Part shown: one piece after another, positions 34,849 to 44,836 of the stretch
Numbering within the stretch: position 1 is the first letter of the stretch
Layout of the letters: every line of letters begins with the position of its first letter
Assembly (NCBI RefSeq): GCF_022761035.1
Contig: NZ_JAKWJP010000005.1
Coordinates: 444,794 to 508,793 of the forward strand
From: Microbacterium sp. SS28
Lineage (GTDB): Bacteria > Actinomycetota > Actinomycetes > Actinomycetales > Microbacteriaceae
DNA: 64,000 nt
Direction: 5' to 3'
The notes under the pieces: generated by a model
Told to the model about the DNA's origin: nothing
The model's database searches: none
What the model saw: the letters and a program-made list of their open reading frames with translations, nothing else
Made by a program: the position numbers and the translations under genes

Positions 34849-35776
34849 CGAAGCCCTGCCCCGTCAGCTCCACGAATCGGTCCTCGAGGCTCGTCCGCTC
34901 GACCGTGATGCCACGCACGCGCACGCCGGCACGCACGAGGGCCGCAACGATGTCTTCCGGCTCGGGCCCGTGCGAATCGAGCGTTCCCACGAGCGTGAAG
35001 GGTGCGGCATCCGCGGTCTGGATCCCCGCGCTCTCGAGGACTTCTCTCGCCCGCGCGACATCGGGGGTCTGGAGCTCCAGACGGCCCGTGCCGTCACCGC
35101 TGCGCAGCTCATCCAGCGTGCCCGACGCGACGAGCCGTCCCGCGCTCATGATTCCGGCGTGCGTGCACACCTGCTCGACCTCGGTGAGCAGGTGGCTCGA
35201 GACGAACACGGTCGACCCCTCGCCGGCCAGGGAGCGGATGAGTCCGCGCACTTCGCGCGTCCCCTGCGGGTCCAGCCCGTTCGTCGGTTCGTCCAGCACG
35301 AGCAGCTCGCGTGGAGTGAGCAACGCGTTGGCGATGCCGAGGCGCTGCTTCATGCCAAGCGAATACGCGTGCACCTTCTTGTCGGCCGCCGTGATCAGCC
35401 CGACGCGCTCGAGCGCCTCGTCGACGCGTCGGCGACGGGTGGCGGATCCCGTGCGCCGGCCCGCCGCGTCGAACCGGTGCAGATTCTGCCTCCCGGTGAG
35501 GAACGGGGCGAACGCCGGGCCTTCGACGAGCGCACCCACCCGCGGAAGCACGGTCTGGAGTGCGCCGGGGACGGGCAGTCCCAGGACGTGGACCTCGCCT
35601 GCGGTCGGGCGGACGAGACCGAGAAGCATCCGGATGGTCGTGGTCTTACCCGACCCGTTCGGCCCGAGGAATCCGAAGACCGAACCGTGAGGCACGTCGA
35701 GCGCGACGGCATCCACGGCAGTCTGCGCGCCGAACCGCTTGGTCAGACCGGAGGTCTGAATGGCGAGGTCGGTCAC
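34835..35776 (-). CDS. ABC transporter ATP-binding protein
   Basis: Export-type ATPase (313 aa) paired with the ABC-2 permease. Walker A GPNGSGKTT at residues 38-46, Q-loop region LPRVGALVEGPAFAPFL, signature YSLGMKQRLGIANALL, Walker B LLVLDEPTNGLDPQG, and switch VFVSSHLL. The C-terminal ~90 residues form the accessory domain typical of bacitracin/daunorubicin-type ATPases. Confidence 0.93.
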   Translation of the reverse strand: MTDLAIQTSGLTKRFGAQTAVDAVALDVPHGSVFGFLGPNGSGKTTTIRMLLGLVRPTAGEVHVLGLPVPGALQTVLPRVGALVEGPAFAPFLTGRQNLHRFDAAGRRTGSATRRRRVDEALERVGLITAADKKVHAYSLGMKQRLGIANALLTPRELLVLDEPTNGLDPQGTREVRGLIRSLAGEGSTVFVSSHLLTEVEQVCTHAGIMSAGRLVASGTLDELRSGDGTGRLELQTPDVARAREVLESAGIQTADAAPFTLVGTLDSHGPEPEDIVAALVRAGVRVRGITVERTSLEDRFVELTGQGFDVLA

Positions 35777-35783
35777 TGCGCGC

Positions 35784-36920
35784 TCAGTCGCCGGCCGCGA
35801 CGTGTGCGAGGTGATCGGCGCTGACGGCGCCCGCGAACACGCGTCCGTCGTCCGCGAAATACACCGTCACCAGCGCCGTCTCAAGCACGCGTCCACCCGC
35901 TGCCGGCCGCGTCAGGCTCTCGAGCGTCGCCGCATCCCGGCCGCTCGCGCCAGAGGTGTTCGTGTCCGCCTGCGGCAGCTCGACCACGGCGGTCCAGCCT
36001 TCGCCATGAACGATCGGATGGGCGGCATCCGCACCCGTGTCGCTCTGGCCGTCGTCAGGTGCCGCGACGTGATCCCGATCCGATCCGGAAAGGGTCTTGT
36101 TCTCGACGGTGTATCCCGACGCGGGAGCGTAGGCGAGAGTCGCAGGGTCGGGCGCAGCGAACGAGACGTCCGTGAACGCGACGTCGAACGCGGGCTGATC
36201 GGCGCCGCGAGCGGTGACGGATGCCGCGAGCGCAGCGCCCGTCTCCCCGTCGATCGCGAAGCGCACCTCGCCGACGAGGCTGGCGGCGTCCTTCGGCTCC
36301 AGCACGAGCTCGTACACGGCACGTCCTGCCACGCGCCCGTCGGTCCCCACCGAGATCTCGGTCGAGTCGCCGAGCTTCGCGAGAGCGTGATCAAGCATCT
36401 GCTGCGGAGTCTCGACGGTCGCGTCCGGGCGCGGCTCCGGAGAACCCACCTCGCCGCCCGCCGCCGCCATGTAGTGCGTCGCGGTCTTGGTCTCAGAGTC
36501 CACGAACCAGCCTTCGCCGGCGGCCCGGTCGACGTATACGTCGCGCTCGGCAAGGCGATCGAGTACCTGCAGTCGCGACTTGTCGCCATCGAGGTAGACC
36601 TTGGCGGTGTGCGAACCTGTCAGGACGTCGATCGCGTCGGAGGCGCGAGCGCTCGAATACGCGCCGCCCGACGAGTCCATGAGGCTCGAGAGGTCAGGCA
36701 GGCCGAGATCCGACGTCTGCTCGATCGTCCCCATCATCGCGGTGACATCGCTCGCGGCAGCGAATTCGAGCAGCGCCGCGGGGGTCTTGTCGGGAAGATC
36801 CACCTGGGCGCCGGCAGCTGTCGGGATGACCACGGCAGCGGTGACGGCCGCGACCAGGATGAGCGCACCGGAGATCGAGAGCCGACGAGCTGGTGACCGG
36901 CGCGGGTGCCGCCTATCCAT
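35784..36920 (-). CDS. Exported LolA-like (DUF2092-type) protein
   Basis: A 378-aa protein with an N-terminal signal/anchor (SISGALILVAAVTAAVVIPTAAGAQ). The next ~230 residues resemble the LolA/LppX-type half-barrel found in actinobacterial lipid or lipoprotein chaperones (YLDGDKSRLQVLDRLAERDVYVDR; GRAVYELVLEPKDAASLVGEVRFAID). It is 7 bp upstream of the ABC genes on the same strand, so all three probably form a surface sensing/export unit. ATG 36920 used; a TTG at 36926 is possible. Confidence 0.75.
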   Translation of the reverse strand: MDRRHPRRSPARRLSISGALILVAAVTAAVVIPTAAGAQVDLPDKTPAALLEFAAASDVTAMMGTIEQTSDLGLPDLSSLMDSSGGAYSSARASDAIDVLTGSHTAKVYLDGDKSRLQVLDRLAERDVYVDRAAGEGWFVDSETKTATHYMAAAGGEVGSPEPRPDATVETPQQMLDHALAKLGDSTEISVGTDGRVAGRAVYELVLEPKDAASLVGEVRFAIDGETGAALAASVTARGADQPAFDVAFTDVSFAAPDPATLAYAPASGYTVENKTLSGSDRDHVAAPDDGQSDTGADAAHPIVHGEGWTAVVELPQADTNTSGASGRDAATLESLTRPAAGGRVLETALVTVYFADDGRVFAGAVSADHLAHVAAGD

Positions 36921-37026
36921 GCGCAAATGCTACGCCTGGCCGCCGACCCGCGGGCTGGGAGATGGATAGGAGAACGCGGCAGCGATCTGCCATCCTTCGG
37001 CGCGCGTCGACAGCCGCCGTGCCAGC

Positions 37027-37719
37027 ATGGATGTCGTGGTGGGATTCGAAGGACTCGATCGCGATGCCGTCTCGTTCTACGCCGAGCTCCGCGCCGACAA
37101 CACGAAGACCTGGTGGACGGCCAACAAAGCTCGCTACGACACGATCGTCCGCGGACCGTTCGAGGCGCTCGGGGCGGAACTCGAACCCGAGTTCGGCGCG
37201 GTGAAGATCTTCCGCCCGTATCGCGACGTGCGCTTCAGCGCCGACAAGACGCCCTACAAGCTGCACATCGGCATGGTCTCGCAGGCCACTGTGGCGCACT
37301 ATCTTCAGCTGAGCGATGAGGTTCTCATGGTGGGAGGCGGGATGTACGACGTCCCGCCCGCGGCACTGGTCCGCTTCCGCGACGCCGTCGATGATCCGCG
37401 CAGCGCCGAGGATCTGGAAGCGCTGCTTGCAGAGCTGCGCGGCGCCGGCTTCGAGCTCATGCGCGACGACGCCCTCAAGACTGCGCCTCGCGGCTACCGC
37501 GCGGACCACCCTCGCTTGCACCTGCTGCAGCTCAAACGACTCGCCGTGGGCCGGCGAGAGCCTCCCGCCGAATGGATGTGGACGCCCGACGCGTACGACG
37601 TCATCGCTGACGACTGGCGCACTGTCTCGACCTGGTGCGCCTGGCTGACCGAGAACCTCGGCGCTGAGCTGCTCGACGCCGCTCAATCGTCCAGGCGGGG
37701 CCGCAGCGACCGGGCGTAG
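37027..37719 (+). CDS. DUF2461/TIGR02453-family protein
   Basis: A 230-aa protein of the widespread TIGR02453 family. Characteristic segments are AVSFYAELRADNTKTWWTANKARYD, KIFRPYRDVRFSADKTPYKLHIG and LKTAPRGYRADHPRLHLLQLKRL. The function is unknown; a conserved basic cleft suggests binding of a phosphate-rich ligand (inference). It is divergent from the LolA-like gene. Confidence 0.88.
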   Translation: MDVVVGFEGLDRDAVSFYAELRADNTKTWWTANKARYDTIVRGPFEALGAELEPEFGAVKIFRPYRDVRFSADKTPYKLHIGMVSQATVAHYLQLSDEVLMVGGGMYDVPPAALVRFRDAVDDPRSAEDLEALLAELRGAGFELMRDDALKTAPRGYRADHPRLHLLQLKRLAVGRREPPAEWMWTPDAYDVIADDWRTVSTWCAWLTENLGAELLDAAQSSRRGRSDRA

Positions 37720-37766
37720 CGCCCCTTCTCGCTCACACCCTCCTCGCGGAGTGCCCGCGCCGCGGT

Positions 37767-38795
37767 TCAGACGAAGCGCACCCAGTTCGCGCCGTGCCCG
37801 GTCTCGGCGCGCTGAAGCAGATCGAGTCGATCCTCGTCCACCGCGTACAGTGCGACGTCGGTCGACCGCTCACCCGCCGCGACGAGATAGGCCCCGTCGG
37901 GGCTGATCGCGAAGCCTCGGGGCTGCGTCTCGGTGATGGTGAAACCCGTGGGGGCGGCGAGCGAGCCGTTGTCCGAGACGGATGCCGCACCCAGCGTGCT
38001 CTCGGTGCGCTCCGTGGCCCACAGCCAGCGTCCCTGCCCGCCGAAGTGCAGGTCGGCGCCCCAGATGAGGTGCTCGGCCCGCGGATCCGCGCCGAACCGG
38101 CTGTGGGTGAGGCCCTTGGACGGGTCGAACACGGGAGCGGCATCCTTCAGCTCGAGCAGGCCCGTCCGCACGTCGCGCACGTAGCGCAGCAGTTCGCCCG
38201 AGAACTCGGTGAGCACGTACACCGCGTCCTGCGCCTCGTTGAGGACGAGGTGCCGCGGGCCACTGCCCTCCGGTGCGCCGACGGTCTCCGGTTCGAGCGG
38301 TGCAAGACCGAAGTCGTCGTCGATGGCGTACTGCGCCAAGAGGTCGGCGCCCAGCGAGACGAAGTACGCGAACCGGCCGTCCGCGCTGGGCAGCACGGAA
38401 TGGAGGTTGGGGAATGTGATCTGCGAGACCGGTTGCCCCACGACCCCCTCCGTCACCCGTGCAGTGATCCCGTATCCGCCGCCGTACGAGGCGCCGAGCA
38501 GACCCTTGCCCTCGCGGGTGAGAGCGAGGTAGTTCATCCCGCCGCCCGGCAGGTCCAGTCGTGAGACCTGTTCCAGCCGGCCGGTGCCGCGATCGAGCTT
38601 CAGCGTCACGATCCCGGCGGGCTGGCCCTTGACGCCGGCGAAGACGAGGTCGCGCGCGGAATCGACCGCGAAGGTGGAGCATCCGTTCAGCCCCTCCGTC
38701 ACCGCGAGCTGCTCGAGTACGCCGCCCGACAGACGGAAGGTGCTGATGCTGCCGTCACCGGCATTGGCCACGAGGACAAGGATGGGTTCGGTCAC
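37767..38795 (-). CDS. Lactonase-family seven-bladed beta-propeller
   Basis: A 342-aa protein of the 6-phosphogluconolactonase (Pgl/YbhE)-like lactonase family. Blades repeat phrases such as DGSISTFRLSGGVLEQL, GGGMNYLALTREGKGLLGASY, GSGPRHLVLNEAQDAVYVLTEFSGELL and TQPRGFAISPDGAYLVAAGE. No signal peptide, so cytoplasmic. GTG 38795 marks where similarity begins. Whether it supplies the pentose-phosphate lactonase or acts on another lactone is open. Confidence 0.85.
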   Translation of the reverse strand: MTEPILVLVANAGDGSISTFRLSGGVLEQLAVTEGLNGCSTFAVDSARDLVFAGVKGQPAGIVTLKLDRGTGRLEQVSRLDLPGGGMNYLALTREGKGLLGASYGGGYGITARVTEGVVGQPVSQITFPNLHSVLPSADGRFAYFVSLGADLLAQYAIDDDFGLAPLEPETVGAPEGSGPRHLVLNEAQDAVYVLTEFSGELLRYVRDVRTGLLELKDAAPVFDPSKGLTHSRFGADPRAEHLIWGADLHFGGQGRWLWATERTESTLGAASVSDNGSLAAPTGFTITETQPRGFAISPDGAYLVAAGERSTDVALYAVDEDRLDLLQRAETGHGANWVRFV

Positions 38796-38958
38796 CCCTC
38801 GATCGTAGGTGCGGCGCCCGACCGGCGGCGGTTGCGGCCCAATCGCATTGTGAGCAGGGCCATTGCGACCGGGCGGTGCGCGCAAGCGGGGGTCGCCTGC
38901 GGCCCTGGGGGGGCGCGCGATCGGCTCCGCGACTTCGCGCGCAGGCGTACTAATCAGC

Positions 38959-39162
38959 ATGTCCACGCCCTCTTACGTGATGAGATTCGCAGCCGAAGTG
39001 CTCGAGGATCCGCCCCCGATCGCAGCAGGGAGTCTGACAATGCACATCGATCCGAACAACGCCGCCACCTGGACCGTCGCGAGTCAAACCACGCCGATGG
39101 AACGCCGGCTGCTGACGGTCCTCGCGTGGCTGACGAATCTCGGCCATCGACGCCGACACTGA
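38959..39162 (+). CDS. Possible small hypothetical protein
   Basis: A 67-codon frame starting ATG at 38959 (MSTPSYVMRFAAEVLEDPP...). It contains no cysteine-rich or membrane motif and no known family. Codon choice is plausible but the upstream start signal is weak. It could be noise in an otherwise empty spacer. Confidence 0.35.
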   Translation: MSTPSYVMRFAAEVLEDPPPIAAGSLTMHIDPNNAATWTVASQTTPMERRLLTVLAWLTNLGHRRRH

Positions 39163-39354
39163 GCCCGGTACGCCCTCCAGCAGGCGCGCGGGGGATCCCT
39201 GTGCGCGCCGTGCACGAAAGCGGGGTGGGCGCGTGCGACCGATGACTCGCTGGGATCCTCCGTCGGGCGTGGATGCGGGCTGGCTGAGGTCTGCCTAGCG
39301 TCCCGTGACAGGTGGATATCCGGCAACATTCCGCCGGATCGGGCCGCTGGCCGT

Positions 39355-39733
39355 TCAGGTGGGCGTCAATATGTAGGGGCGGCCGTGCTGTGTTCCAGCT
39401 TCGTCGACGACGGTTGCCGTTACGAGGATCCGGCCGTCGTTGATGATGTCGGTTGCGTTGACGAGCCATCCCGGGATGCCTGCGACGGCCGAGTTCAGGT
39501 CCACCGGGAGCTGGCCGGGTTTACTCACGCACGCGCTCGGAAGGTCGCCCCCTCCGCGCAGCGACCCGACGACGTGGCCGGCATCGTTCATCCCCTCGGC
39601 GAGAAAGCTGCCGCCATCTCCGATATCGCTCGAGCTCGGCCGAACTGCGTGGACAGCTTCGACTGGATGTCCCGCAGCGTCGTGTCGAAGACCCATACTG
39701 TGGCCGGGCGAGGCGGTGTTGACTGGCGTCATC
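39355..39733 (-). pseudogene. Decayed HAF-repeat protein, 5'-truncated and frameshifted
   Basis: The 3' part reads in one frame EGMNDAGHVVGSLRGGG and ends LPVDLNSAVAGIPGWL..ATDIINDGRI..GRPYILTPT, the usual C-terminus of secreted HAF-repeat (extracellular repeat) proteins. Farther upstream the matching repeat (ATVWVFDTTLRDI...RARAIS) continues in another frame, so a frameshift lies near 39620-39640. The beginning of the gene and its signal peptide are missing. It is probably not functional. Confidence 0.6.
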
Positions 39734-39799
39734 GGTCGCGTCGAGTGGCGTGAAGGCCCGTGCCGACGAGCCGAGGAGAGGGCGGATGGGGGCAGCGCG

Positions 39800-40498
39800 A
39801 TGTCAGGATCGTTCGAGGAGCGGGTCACCAGCGGGCAGCGCCGGGCAGCTACCTCGATTGGCGTCGACTTGACTCCGAGTGATGCTGTGGAGCGGATCGC
39901 CAGGCTCGCAGGGACCGGTCGCCGCGTCATTCTCGGGCTTGCCGGCCCGCCGGGCGCGGGAAAGTCGACGATGGCGCAGTGGCTGGCCGAACAGTCGTCG
40001 GTGTCGATCCGGATCGTCCCGATGGACGGATTCCACCTTGCGAACGCGGAGCTCGAGCGGCTCGGGACGCGCTCGCGCAAGGGTGCGCCGGAGACCTTCG
40101 ACGCTGTGGGGTACGCGGCCCTGTTGGGTCGTATCCGCGCCGACGACGGCACCGTGGTCTACGCGCCGACGTTCGATCGGTCCGTCGACGAGGCGGTGGC
40201 GGGTGCCATCCCGATCGGGCCAGATGACCGGTTCGTCGTGACGGAGGGCAACTACCTGCTGCACCAGTCCGAGGGGTGGCGGCTCGTCCGGCCGATCCTC
40301 GATGAGGCATGGTGGATCGACTGCGCTGGTAACGAGCGTCGCCGGCGTCTTATCGAGCGTCATGTGCTGTTCGGTCGCGAACCAGCCGACGCCCGCAGGT
40401 TCGTTGGCGCGTCGGACGAAGCCAACGCGGCCCTGGTGGCCCGAGATCGTGCGCGCGCCGACCGCAGCATCGGTCAGCTGCCGGATCTGACCCGGTGA
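39800..40498 (+). CDS. Nucleoside/nucleotide kinase family protein (uridine/pantothenate-kinase-like)
   Basis: A 232-aa P-loop kinase. Walker A GPPGAGKST lies at residues 49-57; MDGFHLANAELERLGTRSRKGAPETFDAVGY is the strongly conserved substrate loop of this family (as in E. coli YggC/FrcK-like kinases), and VVTEGNYLL is Walker B-like. The substrate may be a nucleoside, a sugar or pantothenate. Its start lies just downstream of the head-to-head HAF pseudogene. Confidence 0.87.
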   Translation: MSGSFEERVTSGQRRAATSIGVDLTPSDAVERIARLAGTGRRVILGLAGPPGAGKSTMAQWLAEQSSVSIRIVPMDGFHLANAELERLGTRSRKGAPETFDAVGYAALLGRIRADDGTVVYAPTFDRSVDEAVAGAIPIGPDDRFVVTEGNYLLHQSEGWRLVRPILDEAWWIDCAGNERRRRLIERHVLFGREPADARRFVGASDEANAALVARDRARADRSIGQLPDLTR

Positions 40499-40561
40499 AC
40501 GGGGGCGAATCCAGCCGGGCCTATGCGGCTCATTCAAGCGGCTACTCGATCGGATCGCGGT

Positions 40562-40600
40562 CCGCTCGGCGCGGGTCCCTATCCGCGCACTGCCCATAAG
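40562..40600 (+). repeat. Extragenic repeat copy A
   Basis: This 39-nt segment aligns without gaps to 42661-42699 with 30 identical positions; both begin CCGCTCGG and share TATCCG and GCAC at the same offsets. It lies 63 nt after the kinase stop codon in a convergent spacer. Weaker relatives occur after four other genes. Confidence 0.55.
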
Positions 40601-40643
40601 CCGGCCCGCGGCGAGCGGCCTTTCAGGCTGGGCAGCCGGATCT

Positions 40644-41516
40644 CTAGGCGGATTGCCTGGGAACGGCTGTTTCGGCCAGATTGGCGAGCAGTTGTAGGCG
40701 TTCGTGGCTAGGGGTTCCGGGTTCGGCGGAGAAGACGATCATCTGGAGTCCGCGGTCGGACGCGAGATCCATGGCTTGGAAGGTGAGGTCGAGATCGCCG
40801 ACGACCGGGTGGTGGATCAGTTTGAGGCCGGTGCGGTGTTCGCGGACGTCGTGGGCTCCCCAGAGCTTTCGGAACAGATCGCTTCGGGTGGAGAGCTCGC
40901 CTACAAGTTCCGTCAGGCGACGGTCGTAGGGGGAACGGCCGGCCTCGGTGCGAAGGACAGCCACGATCTGACGTGTCTGCGCTTCCCATTGCCGGTAGAA
41001 GGTCTGCGCCCTCGGTTCGAGGAAAATGAACCGCGCGGCGTTGGCCGGCTGCGGGCCGTCATCGAGCATCTCGGAGTAGAGCGCTCGCCCGAGCCGGTTG
41101 GTGGCAACGGCATCCAGACGGCCGTTCTGCACGTAAACGGGCACCGTCGACATCGCGTCGATCGTCTGCCTCGCGCCGGGCGTGAGTTGCGACGTGCGGG
41201 TGGTCCCCGCTCGCCGCTGTGGGTGGGTGCCGGCATTCGCGGCGCGGATCAGGTCATACAAGTGGGCGTGCTCGGCTTCGTCGAGCTGCAGGGCACGGCT
41301 GACGCCGTCGATGACGGCTTCGGAGACCCCCGCAGCGTTGCCACGCTCCAGACGCTTGTAGTACTCCGCGCTCATCCCGGCCACCAGTGCGACCTCTTCC
41401 CGGCGGAGTCCGGGAACCCGACGGCGACCGCCGAAGTCCGGCAGCCCCACCTGCGACGGCGTGAGCTTGGCGCGCCGCGTGGTGAGGAAATCGCTGATCG
41501 CGTCCGAGGCATCCAT
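40644..41516 (-). CDS. XRE-family regulator with MmyB-like ligand domain
   Basis: A 290-aa transcription factor. The N-terminal HTH contains RRRVPGLRREEVALVAGMSAEYYKRLERG (residues ~31-59), the signature of this actinobacterial family, and the C-terminal half (PVYVQNGRLDAVATNRLGRALY; HPVVGDLDLTFQAMDL) matches the MmyB-like PAS-type ligand domain. It is divergent from an aldo/keto reductase, a common regulator-target pairing. Confidence 0.92.
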   Translation of the reverse strand: MDASDAISDFLTTRRAKLTPSQVGLPDFGGRRRVPGLRREEVALVAGMSAEYYKRLERGNAAGVSEAVIDGVSRALQLDEAEHAHLYDLIRAANAGTHPQRRAGTTRTSQLTPGARQTIDAMSTVPVYVQNGRLDAVATNRLGRALYSEMLDDGPQPANAARFIFLEPRAQTFYRQWEAQTRQIVAVLRTEAGRSPYDRRLTELVGELSTRSDLFRKLWGAHDVREHRTGLKLIHHPVVGDLDLTFQAMDLASDRGLQMIVFSAEPGTPSHERLQLLANLAETAVPRQSA

Positions 41517-42646
<1,130 letters not shown>

Positions 42647-42660
42647 TCGGGCAGGCAGCC

Positions 42661-42699
42661 GCCGCTCGGGACGGATCCGTATCCGGGCACCGCGCGCAA
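42661..42699 (+). repeat. Extragenic repeat copy B
   Basis: Best-formed copy of the 39-nt repeat (30/39 identical to 40562-40600), 14 nt after the reductase stop. Its core GGATCCGTATCCGGGCA contains an imperfect palindrome GGATCCG-TATCCG. Confidence 0.55.
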
Positions 42700-42812
42700 G
42701 AGGAGGGGCTGAGTGCTATCCCTTCGGTCCTCAGGCGCCACCGTTGTGATCCCCGCGCCTTTCCGGCGAAGGCTCGAGTCAGCCGACACCGGAGGGGAGG
42801 CATGATGGCTGC

Positions 42813-43229
42813 GTGAGGCATACCGCTGAGGAGTCGAGACGCTTGGCGCTGGCGGAGCGGGTCGGCCGGCTGGCGACCGTGTCGGCGGATGGCGCTCCCC
42901 ACCTCGTGCCCGTCACGTTCGCCGTCTCGGAGAGGTTCGTTGTCATCGGCATCGACGAGAAGCCAAAGTCAACCCTCGACCTGAAGCGTCTGAGGAACAT
43001 CCGAAGCAATCCGTGCGTCGCCATCTGCTGGGACCGGTACGACGAGGACTGGAGCCGACTGTGGTGGGTCCGGGCCGATGGAATGGCATCGATCGCCGAG
43101 CGTGGTCGGTCATGGGAACGAGCCTGGGAGGCTCTCACGGACAAGTATGAGCAGTACCGCCACGCCGAGCATCGCGGGCCCGTCATCATGGTCGAGGTGA
43201 CGAAGTGGAGCGGCTGGGCGCACGGCTGA
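42813..43229 (+). CDS. PPOX-class F420-dependent oxidoreductase (TIGR03668-type)
   Basis: A 138-aa split-barrel protein. RVGRLATVSADGAPHLVPVTFAV, DEKPKSTLDLKRLRNIRSNPCVAICWDRYDEDWSRLWWVRADG and the end VTKWSGWA are typical of the TIGR03668 deazaflavin-dependent group. It likely uses F420 or a related flavin cofactor; substrate unknown. GTG start with GGAGGGGAGG somewhat far upstream. Confidence 0.88.
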   Translation: MRHTAEESRRLALAERVGRLATVSADGAPHLVPVTFAVSERFVVIGIDEKPKSTLDLKRLRNIRSNPCVAICWDRYDEDWSRLWWVRADGMASIAERGRSWERAWEALTDKYEQYRHAEHRGPVIMVEVTKWSGWAHG

Positions 43230-43481
43230 CCGCGGGACACCGCCCGCCTCCCATGCCTGCGCGGGCACTCGTGGTCGAAGCTGGGCTTCAGGTCGGCTGA
43301 GTGTCTGTCCTCGACCTCGGAGCCGACGACGAACGCCATCTGGCTGGCGGAACCCGGCTCCGCCTCAACGGTCTCCACGCATTCGCCACACGAGCGGAAA
43401 TCACACCACCCGCGTAGCCCGATCTGTGAACGGGCAACGTGCCAGACCCGCGCGATCGTCGGGCGGGGGCGTGTCGCCTGC

Positions 43482-44165
43482 CTACGACGAGATCAGCTCC
43501 CGCCGCACCGCAGCGGCGCTCCACCGTCCCAGCACGGCGCCCGCGACGGTGTCCGAGATGTGGTGCTGGCCGCGGTAGACCCGCGAGAACGCGATCGCTC
43601 CGGGAATCCCGTACCGAAGGAGGGGGCCGAGGAGTCGCGAGCCACGGGCGCCGTGGCTTTCGAGCAGGTCGGCGAGCGTGCCGTGGAGCGCGAAGGCTGC
43701 CGCGGTGTGCCCGGAGGGGAACGATGAGGTCGCGTGCGGATGCTCCGGGCGCCACACCCGCTCGGGTCGTGGCCGTCCCACGAGCGCCGCCGATGCGACG
43801 AAGCAGGCGGTCTCGAGGGCGAGCACTGCGGCAGGGGCGACCGCTGAGCGCCTGTCGCGTGTCAAGAACCAGGTGATGCCGCACCAGATCGCCCCGTTCG
43901 CGATGGTCTGCGGCACGCCGGAGTACCACGAGAGCGGCTCGGTGACCCGGTCGATCAGCCCGCGCGGCCCAATCGGGTCGGCAGGGTCAGTCGCGACGGC
44001 GGCATCGCCGTCGGCCGGCCGGTGGCGGAACGCGTCCTGGACGGCACGCACGACCCGATCCTCGCGCGGGTCGTCGCCGTCGAGGAGCCGCATCGCCCGC
44101 CCAGCCGCGGCCAACACGGCGATCGCACCGAGCCCCGGCAGGATCACGACTCGGAGCAACGGCAT
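43482..44165 (-). CDS. PAP2-family phosphatase (membrane)
   Basis: A 227-aa integral-membrane phosphatase. The three catalytic motifs are present: VGRPRPERVW (a variant of KxxxxxxRP), FPSGHTAAAF (PSGH) and SRVYRGQHHISDTVAGAVLG (SRxxxxxHxxxD). Five or six hydrophobic segments. Likely dephosphorylates a lipid phosphate or prenyl diphosphate. ATG 44165 used as start. Confidence 0.9.
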   Translation of the reverse strand: MPLLRVVILPGLGAIAVLAAAGRAMRLLDGDDPREDRVVRAVQDAFRHRPADGDAAVATDPADPIGPRGLIDRVTEPLSWYSGVPQTIANGAIWCGITWFLTRDRRSAVAPAAVLALETACFVASAALVGRPRPERVWRPEHPHATSSFPSGHTAAAFALHGTLADLLESHGARGSRLLGPLLRYGIPGAIAFSRVYRGQHHISDTVAGAVLGRWSAAAVRRELISS

Positions 44166-44307
44166 GCCCGCATCGTAGTGGCGCGGCGTGGACGGCTGTA
44201 AGTCTGAGCGCCTCCGGGAAGCGCCCGACCGTACCGGGCGACGCGTCCGACTCTCGTCACGACAAGTTCTCCTGTCGGGAGGTTCTGCGGATCGAGATAA
44301 TGGCGCA

Positions 44308-44703
44308 ATGCCTGCCGCTTTGATCGAAGTGCGTCGCCAGTACACCGTCGATGAGGAGGTCGCGATCATCGACGCAGTCCACTGCGCTCTCATCGATGCC
44401 TTCCGGATTCCACCGGAGGACCGCAACGTTCGACTGATCGTCCACGAACCGCATCGCTTCGGATACTCTCCGGAGCTTGCCCGTCCGGAGTATCGGACCA
44501 TCGTCACGATCGACTGCTTCGTCGGCCGTTCTTTGGATGCGAAGCGGCGGCTCTATGCAGCCATCGTCGAGGGGCTGCGGGTGGTCGGCATACCCGGTGA
44601 CCACGTGTCGACGATCCTTCACGAGATCGATCGAGACAACTGGGGGCTCGGCGGTGGCCAGGCCGCCAGCGACGTCGAGCTCGGATTCACCGTCGAAGTC
44701 TGA
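44308..44703 (+). CDS. Tautomerase-family protein
   Basis: A 131-aa protein of the tautomerase superfamily. Proline follows the initiator Met (MPAALIEVRRQYTVDEEVAII), the position of the catalytic Pro1, and YRTIVTIDCFVGRSLDAKRRLYAAIVEGL resembles the second half of Tautomerase_2-type proteins. The frame upstream of 44308 has no similarity. Substrate unknown. Confidence 0.84.
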   Translation: MPAALIEVRRQYTVDEEVAIIDAVHCALIDAFRIPPEDRNVRLIVHEPHRFGYSPELARPEYRTIVTIDCFVGRSLDAKRRLYAAIVEGLRVVGIPGDHVSTILHEIDRDNWGLGGGQAASDVELGFTVEV

Positions 44704-44717
44704 GGACGCCTGAATCC

Positions 44718-44739
44718 CCGGCTTGGCAGTGCGCGGAAG
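44718..44739 (-). repeat. Extragenic repeat copy, reverse orientation
   Basis: On the minus strand this reads CTTCCGCGCACTGCC and shares 13 consecutive nt (TCCGCGCACTGCC) with copy A at 40583-40595. It lies 14 nt after the tautomerase stop. Confidence 0.4.
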
Positions 44740-44836
44740 CCATCCCGTGCGTTCCGATGCGTCGCGAAGAGCCGCTTTGCGATGCCTACACGAGGGCTAC
44801 GTCGCGCCAGGCAGCTCCGGAACAGTGGTCGGCTCT

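Noticed and set aside
43230-43481. Possible small gene between the F420 oxidoreductase and PAP2 genes
   Set aside because: Frames here have no ribosome-binding site or recognisable protein character; the minus-strand frame runs into the neighbouring gene in antisense.
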